A stretch of 64,000 nt of DNA from NCBI RefSeq assembly GCF_902702915.1, contig NZ_LR738849.1:2930001-2994000 (forward strand). The letters are read 5' to 3'. The DNA comes from Desulfovibrio sp. 86. GTDB taxonomy: Bacteria > Desulfobacterota > Desulfovibrionia > Desulfovibrionales > Desulfovibrionaceae. This document shows positions 15,439 to 24,623 of this stretch, in pieces. A program made the position numbers and the translations under genes. The notes under the pieces were generated by a model. The model saw only the letters and a list, made by a program, of their open reading frames with translations. It was not told the DNA's origin and did not search any database. How positions within the stretch are numbered: the first letter of the stretch is position 1; each line of letters begins with the position of its first letter.

Positions 15439-18400
15439 GGAATACCTCCGTTGATGAAAATTCACGCTGGCGAGCGCTTTTTGCGGATTCACGGTGATCT
15501 TTGGCTATAAAGCTGTAGATGGTCGGCAAAACAAAGAGCGTAAACATGGTGCCGACCAGCATGCCCATCACAACCACAATACCGATGGAAAACCGGCTGG
15601 CAGAGCCAGCGCCGTCAGCGAACACCAGCGGCAGCAGGCCTGCGACCATGGCTGCCGTGGTCATCAGCACCGGGCGCATGCGGACTGCGGCCGCCTTTTC
15701 GATGGCTTCGATCCTGCTCAGGTTTTCCTGTTGCTGAATATGGTTGGCAAACGTGACCATCAGGATGCCGTGCTTGGAGATCAGGCCGATCAGCGTGACA
15801 AGTCCTATCTGCGTGTAGATGTTCAGGGTGGCGTAGCCAAGCCAAAGCGGCACCAGCGCGCCGCATACCGCCAGCGGTACAGTTACAAGAATTACCAGGG
15901 GGTCGCGCAGGCTTTCAAACTGCGCCGCCAGCACCAGAAAGATGACAACAAGCGCAAAGCCAAAGGAGAGCAGCAACTGATTGCCTTCCTGCACAAACTG
16001 GCGGCTGTCGCTGAGCCAATCGACGCCCGTGCCCGGCGGCAAGGGTTGGGATTGCAGAAAGGCCACGGCCTCGCCCATGCTGACGCCGGGGCGCGGCATC
16101 ATCTCCAGGGTGGCCGAGTTCATCTGGCCAAACTGGGTCAGACCGTTGGCCTGCGGGCCTGTGTGCACCGTAATCACGGTGGACAATGGCACAAGAGAGC
16201 CGGAACGTGTCTTGACATAGAAACGCCCCAGGTCGTCCGGCGTCATGCGGTCATTGTCCTTGACCTGGGGAATGACGTCGTAAGAACGGTCGTGGAAATT
16301 GAAGCGGTTGACGTAGTTTTCGCCCACAAGCACCGCTAGGGTGTCGGCAATGGCCTGCATGGTCACGCCCATTTCACGCGCCTTGCTGCTGTCAATGGCG
16401 ATGTGGGCCTGCGGGCTGTCGAAGGCCAGGTCATTTTGCACATAGAGGAACAGTCCACTTTTGTACGCGGCGCTCTTGATCTGCTCGGCCGTCTCAAACA
16501 GCGTGGGGAAATCATCGGGCGAGCGCAGCACCATCTGCACGGGCAGCCCGCCACTGGAACCGGGCAGCGGCGGCATCTGTACCGCCGTGGTGGTTTCGCC
16601 ATCAATGCTCGCGCCCATGGCCTGAACCTGCCCCTGAATTTCGATGGATGAGCGGGAGCGCTCAGACCAGTTTTTAAGAATCGCCCCGGAGAGCATCTGG
16701 TTCTGGCCGCGCCCTGTTCCTCCGATGTGCATGAAACTGCTGTCGAATTCTGGCAGGGACTCAAATATCTTCTCGACCATTTTGGCGTATTTGGCGGTAT
16801 AGCCCACGCCCGCATACTGCGGAGCCTTGGCGATAACGACAACTATGCCCTGGTCTTCGGCAGGCGCGAGTTCGTGGCGAATGCCCATAAACAGCGCAGC
16901 AATGGTCCCCAGCACGGCCACGCCCACCAGCAGCACCAGCTTACGCGCGGCCAGCGTGCGTGCCAGCAGGCGCTGGTAGCTTGCCGTCAGCCGCGTCATG
17001 TACTGCTCGATGAGTCTGGCCAGTCTGGTTTCGCCCTGTCTGGAGTTGAGCAGCATGGAGCTCATCACCGGCGACAGCGTCAATGCGACCACGCCGGAGA
17101 CGATGACCGAGCCAGCCAGGGTAAAGGCAAACTCCTTGAACAATGCCCCGGTCAAGCCGCCCATCAGGCCGATGGGCGCATATACCGCCGCCAGCGTGAT
17201 GGTCATGGCGATGACCGGGCCGACAATTTCGCGTGCGCCAAGCAGGGCCGCGCGTGCGGGCGATGCGCCTTCCTCGATATGGCGGTGGATGTTCTCCACA
17301 ACCACGATGGCGTCGTCCACGACCAGCCCGATGGCCAGCACCATTGCCAGCAATGTCAGCAAATTGATCGAAAAGCCAAAGGCCAGCATCAGGCCTGCGG
17401 TGCCAACCAGCGAAAGCGGAATGGTGACCACAGGTATGATGACCGCGCGGAAGGTTCCGAGAAACAGGAAAATTACGGCAATAACAATCACAATGGACTC
17501 GGCCAGGGCGTGTTCCACCTCAGCGATGGACGCATTGATGAACTTGGCGACGTCGTAGTTCGGCATGACCGTCAACCCGGGCGGCGCCACTGCCCGTATG
17601 TCCGGCACAAGCTCCTGCGCCTTTTTGGCTATGTCCAGGGGGTTGCCGTCCGGCGTGGGAAAAATCGCCGTGAACACCGCCGGAACGCCAGAGGCGAACG
17701 AGGCGTTGTTATAGTTCTGCCCGCCGATTTCCACTGTGGCCACATCGGCCAGTCGCACGACCCCGCCAGTGGGACTGGACTTGATCACCATCTGGCGGAA
17801 GTCCTCCACGTTGCGCAGGTCGGTCGCGGCGCTGATGTTGGTGATGGTCATCGAGCTTTTGAGCTGGCCGGGCGCGGCCTGCACGTTGTTGGCGCGCAGG
17901 GCTGCCGCTATTTCGCCTGCCGACAGCTTGCGGGCAGCCAGCTTGAGCGGATCGATCCATATGCGCAGGGCCAGCGTCTGACCGCCGTTGATGTCAACGG
18001 AACCCACGCCGGGTATCCCTGCAAACAGCGGTTGGGCGACGCGGCTCACAAAGTCCGTAACCTGGGGAATTGTCAGGGTGTCGCTGAAAAAGGCCACGTA
18101 CTGCACGGCAGTGCCGCCTTCGGTGGACTTACTGATGATAGGGTCGGTAACGCCAGCCGGGAGCTTATATTTGACCTGCTGCACCTTGGCCAATATCTCG
18201 GTCATGGCCCTGTCCGCATTGGCGTTGAGCACCAGACGCGCCTTGATTTCGCTGCGGCCCTGCGTTGTTGTTGAACTCAGGTATTCAATGCCGCTGGCCG
18301 TGGCGATGGACTGTGCGATGGGCGTGGTGACAAAGCCTTGCATGACCTCCTGGGTAGCGCCCGGCAAGGATGTGCTGATATTGATGGTGGCATTTTCAAG

Positions 18401-18517
18401 GTAGGGATACTGCCGCACCGGCAGGGAAAAGACCGAGGCCATACCCGCCAGCAAGATGAGCAGACTCACTACCAGGGCCAGAATTGGCCGCCGGATAAAA
18501 ATATCGGTAAAATTCAT
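15428..18517 (-). CDS. RND multidrug efflux pump, inner-membrane AcrB/MexB-type subunit
   Basis: Start chosen at ATG 18517 (MNFTDIFIRRPILA, with GAGG upstream), giving 1029 residues, the usual RND length. There are two repeats of six membrane helices with large periplasmic loops. The proton-relay aspartates appear in GLVVDDAIVVVENIHRH, near residue 405, and the second half has the matching GLVTLIGLISKHGILMV. It expels drugs or other hydrophobic compounds using the proton gradient. The gene begins 10 bp after the adaptor gene stop and overlaps the outer-membrane gene. Confidence 0.95.
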   Translation of the reverse strand: MNFTDIFIRRPILALVVSLLILLAGMASVFSLPVRQYPYLENATINISTSLPGATQEVMQGFVTTPIAQSIATASGIEYLSSTTTQGRSEIKARLVLNANADRAMTEILAKVQQVKYKLPAGVTDPIISKSTEGGTAVQYVAFFSDTLTIPQVTDFVSRVAQPLFAGIPGVGSVDINGGQTLALRIWIDPLKLAARKLSAGEIAAALRANNVQAAPGQLKSSMTITNISAATDLRNVEDFRQMVIKSSPTGGVVRLADVATVEIGGQNYNNASFASGVPAVFTAIFPTPDGNPLDIAKKAQELVPDIRAVAPPGLTVMPNYDVAKFINASIAEVEHALAESIVIVIAVIFLFLGTFRAVIIPVVTIPLSLVGTAGLMLAFGFSINLLTLLAMVLAIGLVVDDAIVVVENIHRHIEEGASPARAALLGAREIVGPVIAMTITLAAVYAPIGLMGGLTGALFKEFAFTLAGSVIVSGVVALTLSPVMSSMLLNSRQGETRLARLIEQYMTRLTASYQRLLARTLAARKLVLLVGVAVLGTIAALFMGIRHELAPAEDQGIVVVIAKAPQYAGVGYTAKYAKMVEKIFESLPEFDSSFMHIGGTGRGQNQMLSGAILKNWSERSRSSIEIQGQVQAMGASIDGETTTAVQMPPLPGSSGGLPVQMVLRSPDDFPTLFETAEQIKSAAYKSGLFLYVQNDLAFDSPQAHIAIDSSKAREMGVTMQAIADTLAVLVGENYVNRFNFHDRSYDVIPQVKDNDRMTPDDLGRFYVKTRSGSLVPLSTVITVHTGPQANGLTQFGQMNSATLEMMPRPGVSMGEAVAFLQSQPLPPGTGVDWLSDSRQFVQEGNQLLLSFGFALVVIFLVLAAQFESLRDPLVILVTVPLAVCGALVPLWLGYATLNIYTQIGLVTLIGLISKHGILMVTFANHIQQQENLSRIEAIEKAAAVRMRPVLMTTAAMVAGLLPLVFADGAGSASRFSIGIVVVMGMLVGTMFTLFVLPTIYSFIAKDHRESAKSARQREFSSTEVFRAS

Positions 18518-18527
18518 GGCCGTTTCC

Positions 18528-19679
18528 TCATTGAGCCTTTGCTGCTGAAGTGGGGTCGGCCAGGGCGCCCACTGTTTTAGCCATTGCACTCGCGGACGAG
18601 TCCTGGTTGACTCTTACCCTCCCGCCTGGCTGCAAGCGGTTTTGACCAGCTACAATAACGATGTCGTCAACTTCCACGCCCTGCGCCACCAGCACCTCTT
18701 CACCAAGCCTGCGGCCCGTAATGACCGGAGTTGCCACCGCCTTGCCGACGCCCTGGGCGTCAATATCCTTCACAAGCAGGATGCTGTCTCCCGAGGCGGA
18801 TGTCTGGATTGCCGTCAGCGGCAGCACAATGGCGTTGCTCTCTGTCGGCAGGGTGAGTCTGACTGTGGCGTACATGCCGGATTTCAAGACGCTTTCGGTG
18901 TTGGACAGTGTGGCCTGAACGGCAATATTGCGAGTTTCCTCGTCTATGTGCGGGTCAATGGCATTGACCCTGGCCTCAAATACCTGATCTGGCACGGCAT
19001 CCACCGTAACCAGCACCTGAGTGCCCAGCGCCAGCTTGGGAAGCTCCTGTTGCGGCAAGGTAAAGTTGACGTACAGGGGGTCAAGCTGCGTCAATGTGGC
19101 TATGACATCGCCAGCATTGAGGTATTGGCCCACATTGACGCGGCGGATGCCAAGCTGCCCGGAAAACGGCGCACGGATATGTTTTTGCTGGATGCGCGCA
19201 TCCAGCTGCCGGACGGCGGCCGTCGTCTGGGCGGCCTCTGCCTTGCGCTGCTCCAGCAGTTCGCGTGGCTCGGCCCCGCTTGGGGCAAGTTTTCGCGAGC
19301 GCTGCAACTGCAATTGCGCAAATTCCGCTTTTGCCGCTGCGGCGCTTCGCTCCGCCTGTTCGGGGGCGTCATACAACTGAACCAGTATGGAGCCTTCTTT
19401 TACGACCTGGCCCGCCATAAAATTGATGGCAACGACACGACCGGAGGTGTCGGGAGCCAGCAAAACCTCACGCACCGCCTGCAGGCTGCCGACCGCCTGC
19501 AACTCGGCCGCAATGGTGCGCGGCTCTGCGCGCACCACGGACACCAGTGCTGGCGGCCTGGTCGCAGGCGCGGCACTGACCTTATGAACAGCGCGCCATG
19601 CGCACAGCCCAGCCAGAATGACTGCCAGGGCGCTTACGCACACGATGGCTGTCCTGGCATTTTTAAAAAAACTATACAT
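18528..19679 (-). CDS. RND efflux periplasmic adaptor (HlyD/AcrA family)
   Basis: Start chosen at ATG 19679 (MYSFFKNARTAIV), preceded by AAGGAG at 8 bp, giving 383 residues. An N-terminal hydrophobic segment (about 8-28) anchors or exports it. Then follow a beta-barrel/lipoyl half (GRVVAINFMAGQVVKEGSIL), a coiled-coil hairpin rich in Ala/Glu/Arg (about 95-155), the second lipoyl half (IRAPFSGQLGIRRVNVGQYL) and beta-barrel region (VRLTLPTESNAIVLP). The lack of a lipobox suggests membrane anchoring by the helix. It bridges pump and channel and is the first secure gene of the operon. Confidence 0.92.
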   Translation of the reverse strand: MYSFFKNARTAIVCVSALAVILAGLCAWRAVHKVSAAPATRPPALVSVVRAEPRTIAAELQAVGSLQAVREVLLAPDTSGRVVAINFMAGQVVKEGSILVQLYDAPEQAERSAAAAKAEFAQLQLQRSRKLAPSGAEPRELLEQRKAEAAQTTAAVRQLDARIQQKHIRAPFSGQLGIRRVNVGQYLNAGDVIATLTQLDPLYVNFTLPQQELPKLALGTQVLVTVDAVPDQVFEARVNAIDPHIDEETRNIAVQATLSNTESVLKSGMYATVRLTLPTESNAIVLPLTAIQTSASGDSILLVKDIDAQGVGKAVATPVITGRRLGEEVLVAQGVEVDDIVIVAGQNRLQPGGRVRVNQDSSASAMAKTVGALADPTSAAKAQ

Positions 19680-20068
19680 TGCAAAATCTCCTTTGGAGAG
19701 GGGTTCGGCCCAGCCGGACAAACAGCTCGATGGCATCGTCGAAGGGCATTCTCGGGTGGCCGTTTTCTATGGAGCGCAGGACAGCCGCCAGATTTTCCCC
19801 GGAAATTCCAGAATAAGCGCCTGCCCTTGCGGTATGCCGCGCGCACGCGCTGCGTGTCAGGTGGTGCGGCGGCATGCCGGGATTGCGCGAAACGAGCGGC
19901 CACACCCCGTTCGTGCGTTCGCAAAGCGCACACTGCTCAGTTTCACTGCACAGCAGTCCATACTCTTCGGGTGAACCAGCAATCACTGGGGCCGCTGCCC
20001 TGGTCGGCCTGTTCGAGCAGGCGGTTACACAGCGGCGCAATGGGAGCAGCGCTCAGTGTCGTGGTCAT
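19672..20068 (-). pseudogene. possible decayed small gene ahead of the efflux operon
   Basis: A frame running from a TTG at 20040 to a stop at 19672, overlapping the adaptor start by 8 bp, has a protein-like C-terminal part (SGENLAAVLRSIENGHPRMP). An ATG at 20068 opens a different frame that ends at 19943. Read together they could be one gene broken by a frameshift near 19990-20010. I recognise no family; the piece has cysteines but no CxxCH haem motif. It may also be non-coding leader. Confidence 0.2.
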
Positions 20069-20162
20069 GTGGCGTCCAACTCCGGGTCGCGCTTTGGCGG
20101 CAAGCGAGCTCCGCTCACGTTTATTGGTGGACGCACAATACGACGAATTGTTCACATTAGAA

Positions 20163-20182
20163 ATTCGCATCCAAATCCGCAT
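20163..20182. promoter_or_regulatory. tandem half-sites resembling the tetR operator, upstream of the efflux operon
   Basis: ATTCGCAT (20163-20170) and ATCCGCAT (20175-20182) form a direct repeat with 12-bp period. On the minus strand they read ATGCGGAT and ATGCGAAT, the latter matching the half-site in the palindrome before tetR (12923-12930). They lie about 490 bp before the adaptor start. Operator function is inference. Confidence 0.3.
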
Positions 20183-20532
20183 TTGTAGCCGTGCGGGCAT
20201 GGTTTTATAACTAGCTGATTGGCCTGTAAAAATTTTGTCAGCAATCAGCCAGATATGGGCATTGGGGATCTGTCCCCATGGCGCTATTCAGATTTTCGTC
20301 AGCAGAAGAAGCGTGGACGGCCATGACTGGTTTGCCCCGATGGGCAGTGCCCTTGAAGCTGATCCGCCGCTGAATGCCTGCGCGAGGCCCGTCGCCGTTT
20401 TGTCACACAAGGATCGTTGCGGCGGCACAAAAAAATATAGCGTCAACAGCATATTGCACTCATCCGGTTCCCCCATGCCGGAACCTTTCCGCAGACGTTC
20501 AGCCTCTCGCATCCCACTCCTTTCTTCCCATT

Positions 20533-20558
20533 GAAAAGCCGGCCCCCACCGGCTTTTC
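20533..20558. terminator. hairpin GAAAAGCCGG / CCGGCTTTTC
   Basis: A perfect 10-bp stem with a six-base C-rich loop; T residues are built into the 3' arm on both strands, so it could end transcripts in either direction. No gene ends close by on either strand. Confidence 0.55.
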
Positions 20559-20820
20559 CTTTCTGCGCTCTTTTACCAGTAAAAGGAGTGCCGCCTGGCA
20601 TGCGGGGCATCTCGGGCCAGAGCTCGATGCAGGCCGCAATCCTGGCGTCTTGAGCATTGCAGCGTGATGCCTGCCTGAGGGCAGGACACTGTCTGTGCCT
20701 GGGATCAGATGTCCATTCCATGCCTATGGCGCGGCGGTGGATACGAATGCAAGGATATGGGACAGCGGCTGAACTCTGCTGGTGAACAGACATCGTGGGT
20801 GGAAACAGGCAGAAATATAA

Positions 20821-20862
20821 AAACCTGGCGCGGCTTCGGAACAAGCGCAGCGCCAGGTTTTT
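20821..20862. terminator. bidirectional terminator downstream of the YnfA-like gene
   Basis: AAACCTGGCGC (20821-20831) pairs with GCGCCAGGTTT (20850-20860). T-runs follow on both strands. On the minus strand it would end transcripts of the YnfA-like gene, whose stop is about 185 bp away. Confidence 0.6.
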
Positions 20863-21047
20863 ATGGAAATTGAGTGGGTGATGCTGGCCCTGATGCACGC
20901 GGAGTATTGCAGCAGCCAGCGTGGGTGGAGTCGGGCGTCAGGCCTTGCCCGAACAAGTGCTCAGCATAAGTGTTTGCGCAAGTTGCTCGCGCAGCGGTTT
21001 TCGTCCTTGAGCCGCTGGATCAGGCTGTCGTGCCAAAAACAATAGGA

Positions 21048-21380
21048 TCAGGCAGGGCTGCCCCAGCCGGAAACAATGATGAGCATGCCGGCAAGAGCCA
21101 CTGCGCCGCCCAGCATGTCTGTTGTTGAAAGGGACACTTTGTCAACAAATTTGAGCCATGAAAGGGCCGTGGCGACATACACGCAGCCGTATGCCGCGTA
21201 TACGCGCCCACTGGCCGCCGGATGCATGGTCAGCAGCCATGCGAACAGGGCAAGACTCAGCGCCGCCGGGACAAGCAGCCAGGGGGAACCACCCTTGCGC
21301 AGCCATACATAGGGCAGATAGCAGCCCACAATTTCAGCAATGGCCGTTACCACAAACAGAAAAAGTGTTTTCAGGATCAT
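21048..21380 (-). CDS. YnfA-family (UPF0060) small membrane protein
   Basis: Starting at ATG 21380 the protein has 110 residues, the usual YnfA length, with four hydrophobic helices (about 3-22, 30-48, 60-78, 88-106). Characteristic pieces are [27 protein letters not shown] and [15 protein letters not shown]. The family belongs to the drug/metabolite transporter superfamily and resembles small multidrug resistance proteins; its substrate is unknown. An open frame continues upstream to 21518 but adds no hydrophobic signal and would lengthen the protein beyond the family. Confidence 0.85.
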   Translation of the reverse strand: MILKTLFLFVVTAIAEIVGCYLPYVWLRKGGSPWLLVPAALSLALFAWLLTMHPAASGRVYAAYGCVYVATALSWLKFVDKVSLSTTDMLGGAVALAGMLIIVSGWGSPA

Positions 21381-21686
21381 GTGTTTCTTTGCTGTGTTTT
21401 TGCGCGCTGCGCGGTTGGCGAGGCCCCTCGGCGGCAGCATGACAGAATGCGGGTCGGCGGTCGAGAGCCATAGCGGTGCCGCAGGCGCTACGCTGGCGTG
21501 CTGAAAAACCGGTTCCATGCGCAGTGCTCAAAACAATGAGGTATTCTCATAGGTATTTGTGCCGCTGGCGGGTGTAACGTGGCGCGTCTATTTTTTATGA
21601 GTGTGATGCTTGGAAACCCCTCCCCCACAAAGCCCTTTTCCCCACAAAGCCTTCCGAAATGCCATTGCCCCCGGGGCAGAAGCGCC

Positions 21687-21725
21687 AATCCCCCATGGCC
21701 CGAATCATGCGGGCCATGGGGGATT
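21687..21725. terminator. perfect 16-bp hairpin downstream of the DUF2156 gene
   Basis: AATCCCCCATGGCCCG (21687-21702) and CGGGCCATGGGGGATT (21710-21725) enclose a seven-base loop. It lies 66 bp past the DUF2156 stop. There is no strong T-run, so terminator function is likely but not certain. Confidence 0.5.
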
Positions 21726-21790
21726 GATCCCTTGGCGGCGTCCCCAAAAGGTCGGGGCATTTCATCAGATTTTGGCAAAAAGCCTGGGTA

Positions 21791-22684
21791 TCAGGCTTTG
21801 CGGATGCTAACCTTGTACTTGCGCAGGAAATCGGCGGGCAAATAGGTCATTTTGGCCTGGCGCAAGCCTTCTTCGTCCAGGTCCTGCGCACGGTTTATAT
21901 AGGTGAATCCGGCTCCGGCACGGCGGGAGAACGTGCAGTTGATGGTCTGGTACACGCCCTTGAATCCGCTGAGACCTTTTTCATAGTGAACACCGAGGCT
22001 CTCGCCGTCGAGGTTTTCACCAACGCTGAAGGCCACCATCTTTCCATCCACATAAAGGGAGCCGCCCACAAGCCCGCTAAAGCAGTTCCAATGGCTCAGC
22101 ACGCGGTTAATGGCCTCATTTTCGGCCATCAGCGACGGGGAGCCTTCGCATTCATGCCACTGGCACCAGTCGTCCTGCACGGCCAGCACGTCTTCCACCA
22201 TGGCGTCGTCAAGGCTGCGGTAGTCTGGTTCGCCGTAGGTTTTGATATAGCTGTTATAGTGGTTGCGCTTTTTGTGAAAGCGGTTGCCCGGCAGTTCCGC
22301 CAGTTCTTCCTGCTTGTAGAGATACTCCCACTGTCCCCTGTCTTCTTCGGGGTCCACGAGGCCGGGCAGGTGTTCCTGCCATATGTGCAGAAGCTTTTCC
22401 GGCACGCGCACTATGGTATGGGCGGTTTCGTTGAAGGAGCAGGGCAGAAGGCTTTTCCAGTCCACGGCATTCCAGTCGCCCACAGGAGCCCAGCAGATCT
22501 GGTACGGGCGGGTCTGGCGAATCCAGCACAAATTATCGTCAAAGCACCATTCAAGACCGTAATAATCCTGCCAGCCCCAAAGGTTGGCCAGGGTATAGTC
22601 CAGCGAGCGCTGGGGGGTGCGCTGCCAGAGATCATAGTATGCCTGGCTGTCGTCCAGGCTTACGGGAAGAAAGTTTTTACTCAC
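21791..22684 (-). CDS. DUF2156 (phosphatidylglycerol lysyltransferase C-terminal-like) protein
   Basis: A soluble 297-residue protein starting with GTG at 22684, which has AAGGAG 6 bp upstream. The pattern PLxxSLxYTxANLWGW near residue 28, NRFHKKRNHYNSYIKTYG near 133 and the late GFKGVYQTINCTFSRR match the DUF2156 acyltransferase (GNAT-like) fold found at the C-terminus of MprF lysyltransferases. Stand-alone versions occur in many anaerobes; their substrate is not established. It lacks the membrane flippase part of MprF, so lipid aminoacylation cannot be assumed. Confidence 0.78.
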   Translation of the reverse strand: MSKNFLPVSLDDSQAYYDLWQRTPQRSLDYTLANLWGWQDYYGLEWCFDDNLCWIRQTRPYQICWAPVGDWNAVDWKSLLPCSFNETAHTIVRVPEKLLHIWQEHLPGLVDPEEDRGQWEYLYKQEELAELPGNRFHKKRNHYNSYIKTYGEPDYRSLDDAMVEDVLAVQDDWCQWHECEGSPSLMAENEAINRVLSHWNCFSGLVGGSLYVDGKMVAFSVGENLDGESLGVHYEKGLSGFKGVYQTINCTFSRRAGAGFTYINRAQDLDEEGLRQAKMTYLPADFLRKYKVSIRKA

Positions 22685-22738
22685 GATATTCTCCTTGAGG
22701 GAGGCAGTCTCGCTGCCGGGGAACCCTTTCGGGCGTCT

Positions 22739-22889
22739 TAGAGTAGATTACCTTTGAAATGCTTCACATTTCAAAGCTTTCATTCAGCCGAAAATCGCAT
22801 TTTTGGCCGAATCCACGCCACGTTGTGGCGCGCTGTACGAGAGTGCAGCGTTAGAGCATGTACACTTTTTCAAGGTGTCAAAGCTCTAG
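22739..22889. repeat. multi-hairpin intergenic repeat (family R3), copy 1
   Basis: About 150 bp made of four consecutive hairpins: TGAAATG/CATTTCA, CAGCCGAAAA/TTTTGGCCG, CCACGCCAC/GTGGCG and a final AGAGCA...GCTCT stem. Intact copies are at 24412-24564 and 50357-50507. The terminal CTA read on the minus strand is the stop codon of the MATE gene. Confidence 0.75.
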
Positions 22890-24298
22890 GCCTGGTTGGG
22901 CTGGCGGCTGCGGATCATGACAAAGCGCATCCAGTCGCGACGAAGAACCACATAAAGCATGATGCTGGTTTGCAGGCACTGAGAGACAAGCATGGCCACA
23001 AAGACGCCAGAGGCCGTGCCCCACAGGATATGACCAAGCAGCCAGCCGAGGGGAAGGCGCACCAGCCAGAAGGTGCCGCCAAAAATCATCAGGTTGTACT
23101 TGGTTGCTCCAGCCCCGGTCATGACGCCGCCCATGACGGTGCTGGCGATGGAAAAGGGGGTGGAGAGCAGGTTATAGGTCAGGTAGTTGACAATCTGGGC
23201 CTGGGTGCCCGGCTCCTGCGACAGCAGCAGGGCGATATCCTGCCTGAAAGGCCAGAGCAGGGCGGCAATAAGGCTCATGCCAAGGGCTGAAACGGTCACC
23301 ATGGTAAGGGCGACCTTTTTTGCTTCCTTGGGTTTGCCCGCGCCAAGACTGTTGCCCACAAGAACGGCCACGCTCATGTTGAAGGCCATACCGGGCAGAA
23401 ATAACAGGGCTTCCACGCGCAGACCGGCGGTGAGCCCGGCCAGGGCATTGACGCTGTCAAAAGGCAGGGAGGCCACCAGCACGAAAAGGGTCAGGTACCC
23501 GGATTGCCAGACAATCTGCGCGGCCCCAGCGGGCAGCGCCACCTTGAACAGATAGGGCAGCCCTGCCTTGAGCCAGCGCAGCGTGGGCAGGGTGCGGCGT
23601 TGCAGATAGCCGGAATTCATGAGCAGGGCGCAGTTGCATATGGCTCCGAGGCACTGTGAACCCACAGTGGCCCATGCCAGGCCCATATAGCCCCAGTTGG
23701 GCAGGCCAAACCAGCCCAGACCAAAGCCAAGGCAGGCCAGCAGGTTGACGACGCAGACAATGGCCGCCACCCATAGGGGCGGGATGACCTGGCGCGTTGC
23801 GCGAAACATGACGCCCGTGGCCGCGTACACATACTGGGCGGGCAGCGCCAGCATGCCGACCTGCCAGAGCTCTTTTGTGAGGGGCTTGATGCTGTCCGGA
23901 ACCATGAGCATGCCCAGAATGGCGTCGCCAAAATACCAGCCAAGCAGCGCCACCACAAAGCCCAGGACAAAACAGCCCAAAACGGTCGTGGCAACGTAGC
24001 GTTGCGCGCGCGCCACCTTAAGCGCGCCAAGAGACTGGCTGACGGCGGCGGTGGCGCCGCTAGAGATGGCCATGGCAACCACCATGAGCAGGATGCCGCA
24101 CTGGTTGACCATGCCCAGGGCGGCCTGAACCTCGGCGCTGATCTGTCCCGCGACCCACACGGCCACAAGGCCCATGAAGAACACAAGGTACATCATGAGC
24201 ATTTGGGGCCATGTGAGGCGCCATACGGCACGGGGAGAAGTGCTCAGATCCGGTGTGGGCCGACTCTGAGGAGCGGACAGACCGCGTTGTTCAATCAC
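22886..24298 (-). CDS. MATE-family efflux transporter
   Basis: The 470-residue protein has about twelve hydrophobic helices in two similar halves, as in NorM/DinF-type MATE antiporters. Recognisable pieces are MLMMYLVFFMGLVAVWVAGQ in helix 1, LALPAQYVYAATGVMFRATRQ, and AFNMSVAVLVGNSLGAGKP in the second half. It would export cationic drugs or metabolites with Na+ or H+ uptake. The start is GTG at 24298 without a strong ribosome site; an internal start is possible. It is flanked by R3 repeats on both sides, and the downstream repeat supplies its TAG stop. Confidence 0.9.
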   Translation of the reverse strand: MIEQRGLSAPQSRPTPDLSTSPRAVWRLTWPQMLMMYLVFFMGLVAVWVAGQISAEVQAALGMVNQCGILLMVVAMAISSGATAAVSQSLGALKVARAQRYVATTVLGCFVLGFVVALLGWYFGDAILGMLMVPDSIKPLTKELWQVGMLALPAQYVYAATGVMFRATRQVIPPLWVAAIVCVVNLLACLGFGLGWFGLPNWGYMGLAWATVGSQCLGAICNCALLMNSGYLQRRTLPTLRWLKAGLPYLFKVALPAGAAQIVWQSGYLTLFVLVASLPFDSVNALAGLTAGLRVEALLFLPGMAFNMSVAVLVGNSLGAGKPKEAKKVALTMVTVSALGMSLIAALLWPFRQDIALLLSQEPGTQAQIVNYLTYNLLSTPFSIASTVMGGVMTGAGATKYNLMIFGGTFWLVRLPLGWLLGHILWGTASGVFVAMLVSQCLQTSIMLYVVLRRDWMRFVMIRSRQPNQA

Positions 24299-24353
24299 GG
24301 CAGAATCGCAGTTCCGTCACGGCAGTCCGTTACGAAGTTATATGTGGTCAGAG

Positions 24354-24623
24354 TACCTTACGAATGAAATGAATCAATCGTCTGCAAGGACTTGCGTGCA
24401 AATTCTTGCCCCTAGAACAGATTAACTATGAAATGCTTCACATTTCAAAGTTTTCATTCAGCCGAAAAATGTGATGTGCGGCTGAATCCACGCCACGTTG
24501 TGGCGCGCTGCACTTTCGTGCAGCCTTAGAGCATTTGCACTTTTTCAAAGTTGAAATGCTCTAAATAGTCGTAGGCGAGCTTTGCCCGCCGTAACACGAC
24601 TATTTCAAGTGTAAAATGCTCTA
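24354..24623. repeat. composite repeat block between MATE and lysA genes
   Basis: The block holds a piece like 1016-1050 (TTACGAATGAAATGA...), a full R3 copy at 24412-24564 and a further hairpin (AGGCGAGC / GCCCGCC with flanking TAGTCGT/ACGACTA) ending in AAATGCTCTA at 24623. The last CTA forms the TAG stop of lysA on the minus strand. Confidence 0.7.

Larger units (their letters stand above)
20201..21047. other. gene-poor interval with two bidirectional terminator-like hairpins
   Basis: No frame in these roughly 850 bases has a convincing start, ribosome site or family resemblance. The interval contains hairpins at 20533-20558 and 20821-20862 and a GGTTCC / GGAACC hairpin near 20467-20486. 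A small RNA or decayed gene is possible. Confidence 0.4.

Noticed and set aside
16727..18274. 515-codon plus-strand frame opposite the RND pump
   Set aside because: Antisense of an AcrB-type protein whose motifs are intact; product is composed mainly of His, Gln, Gly and Arg.
12999..20200. Treating the TetR-RND region as a proven genomic island
   Set aside because: No integrase, no duplicated tRNA end and no obvious base-composition break could be demonstrated by eye.
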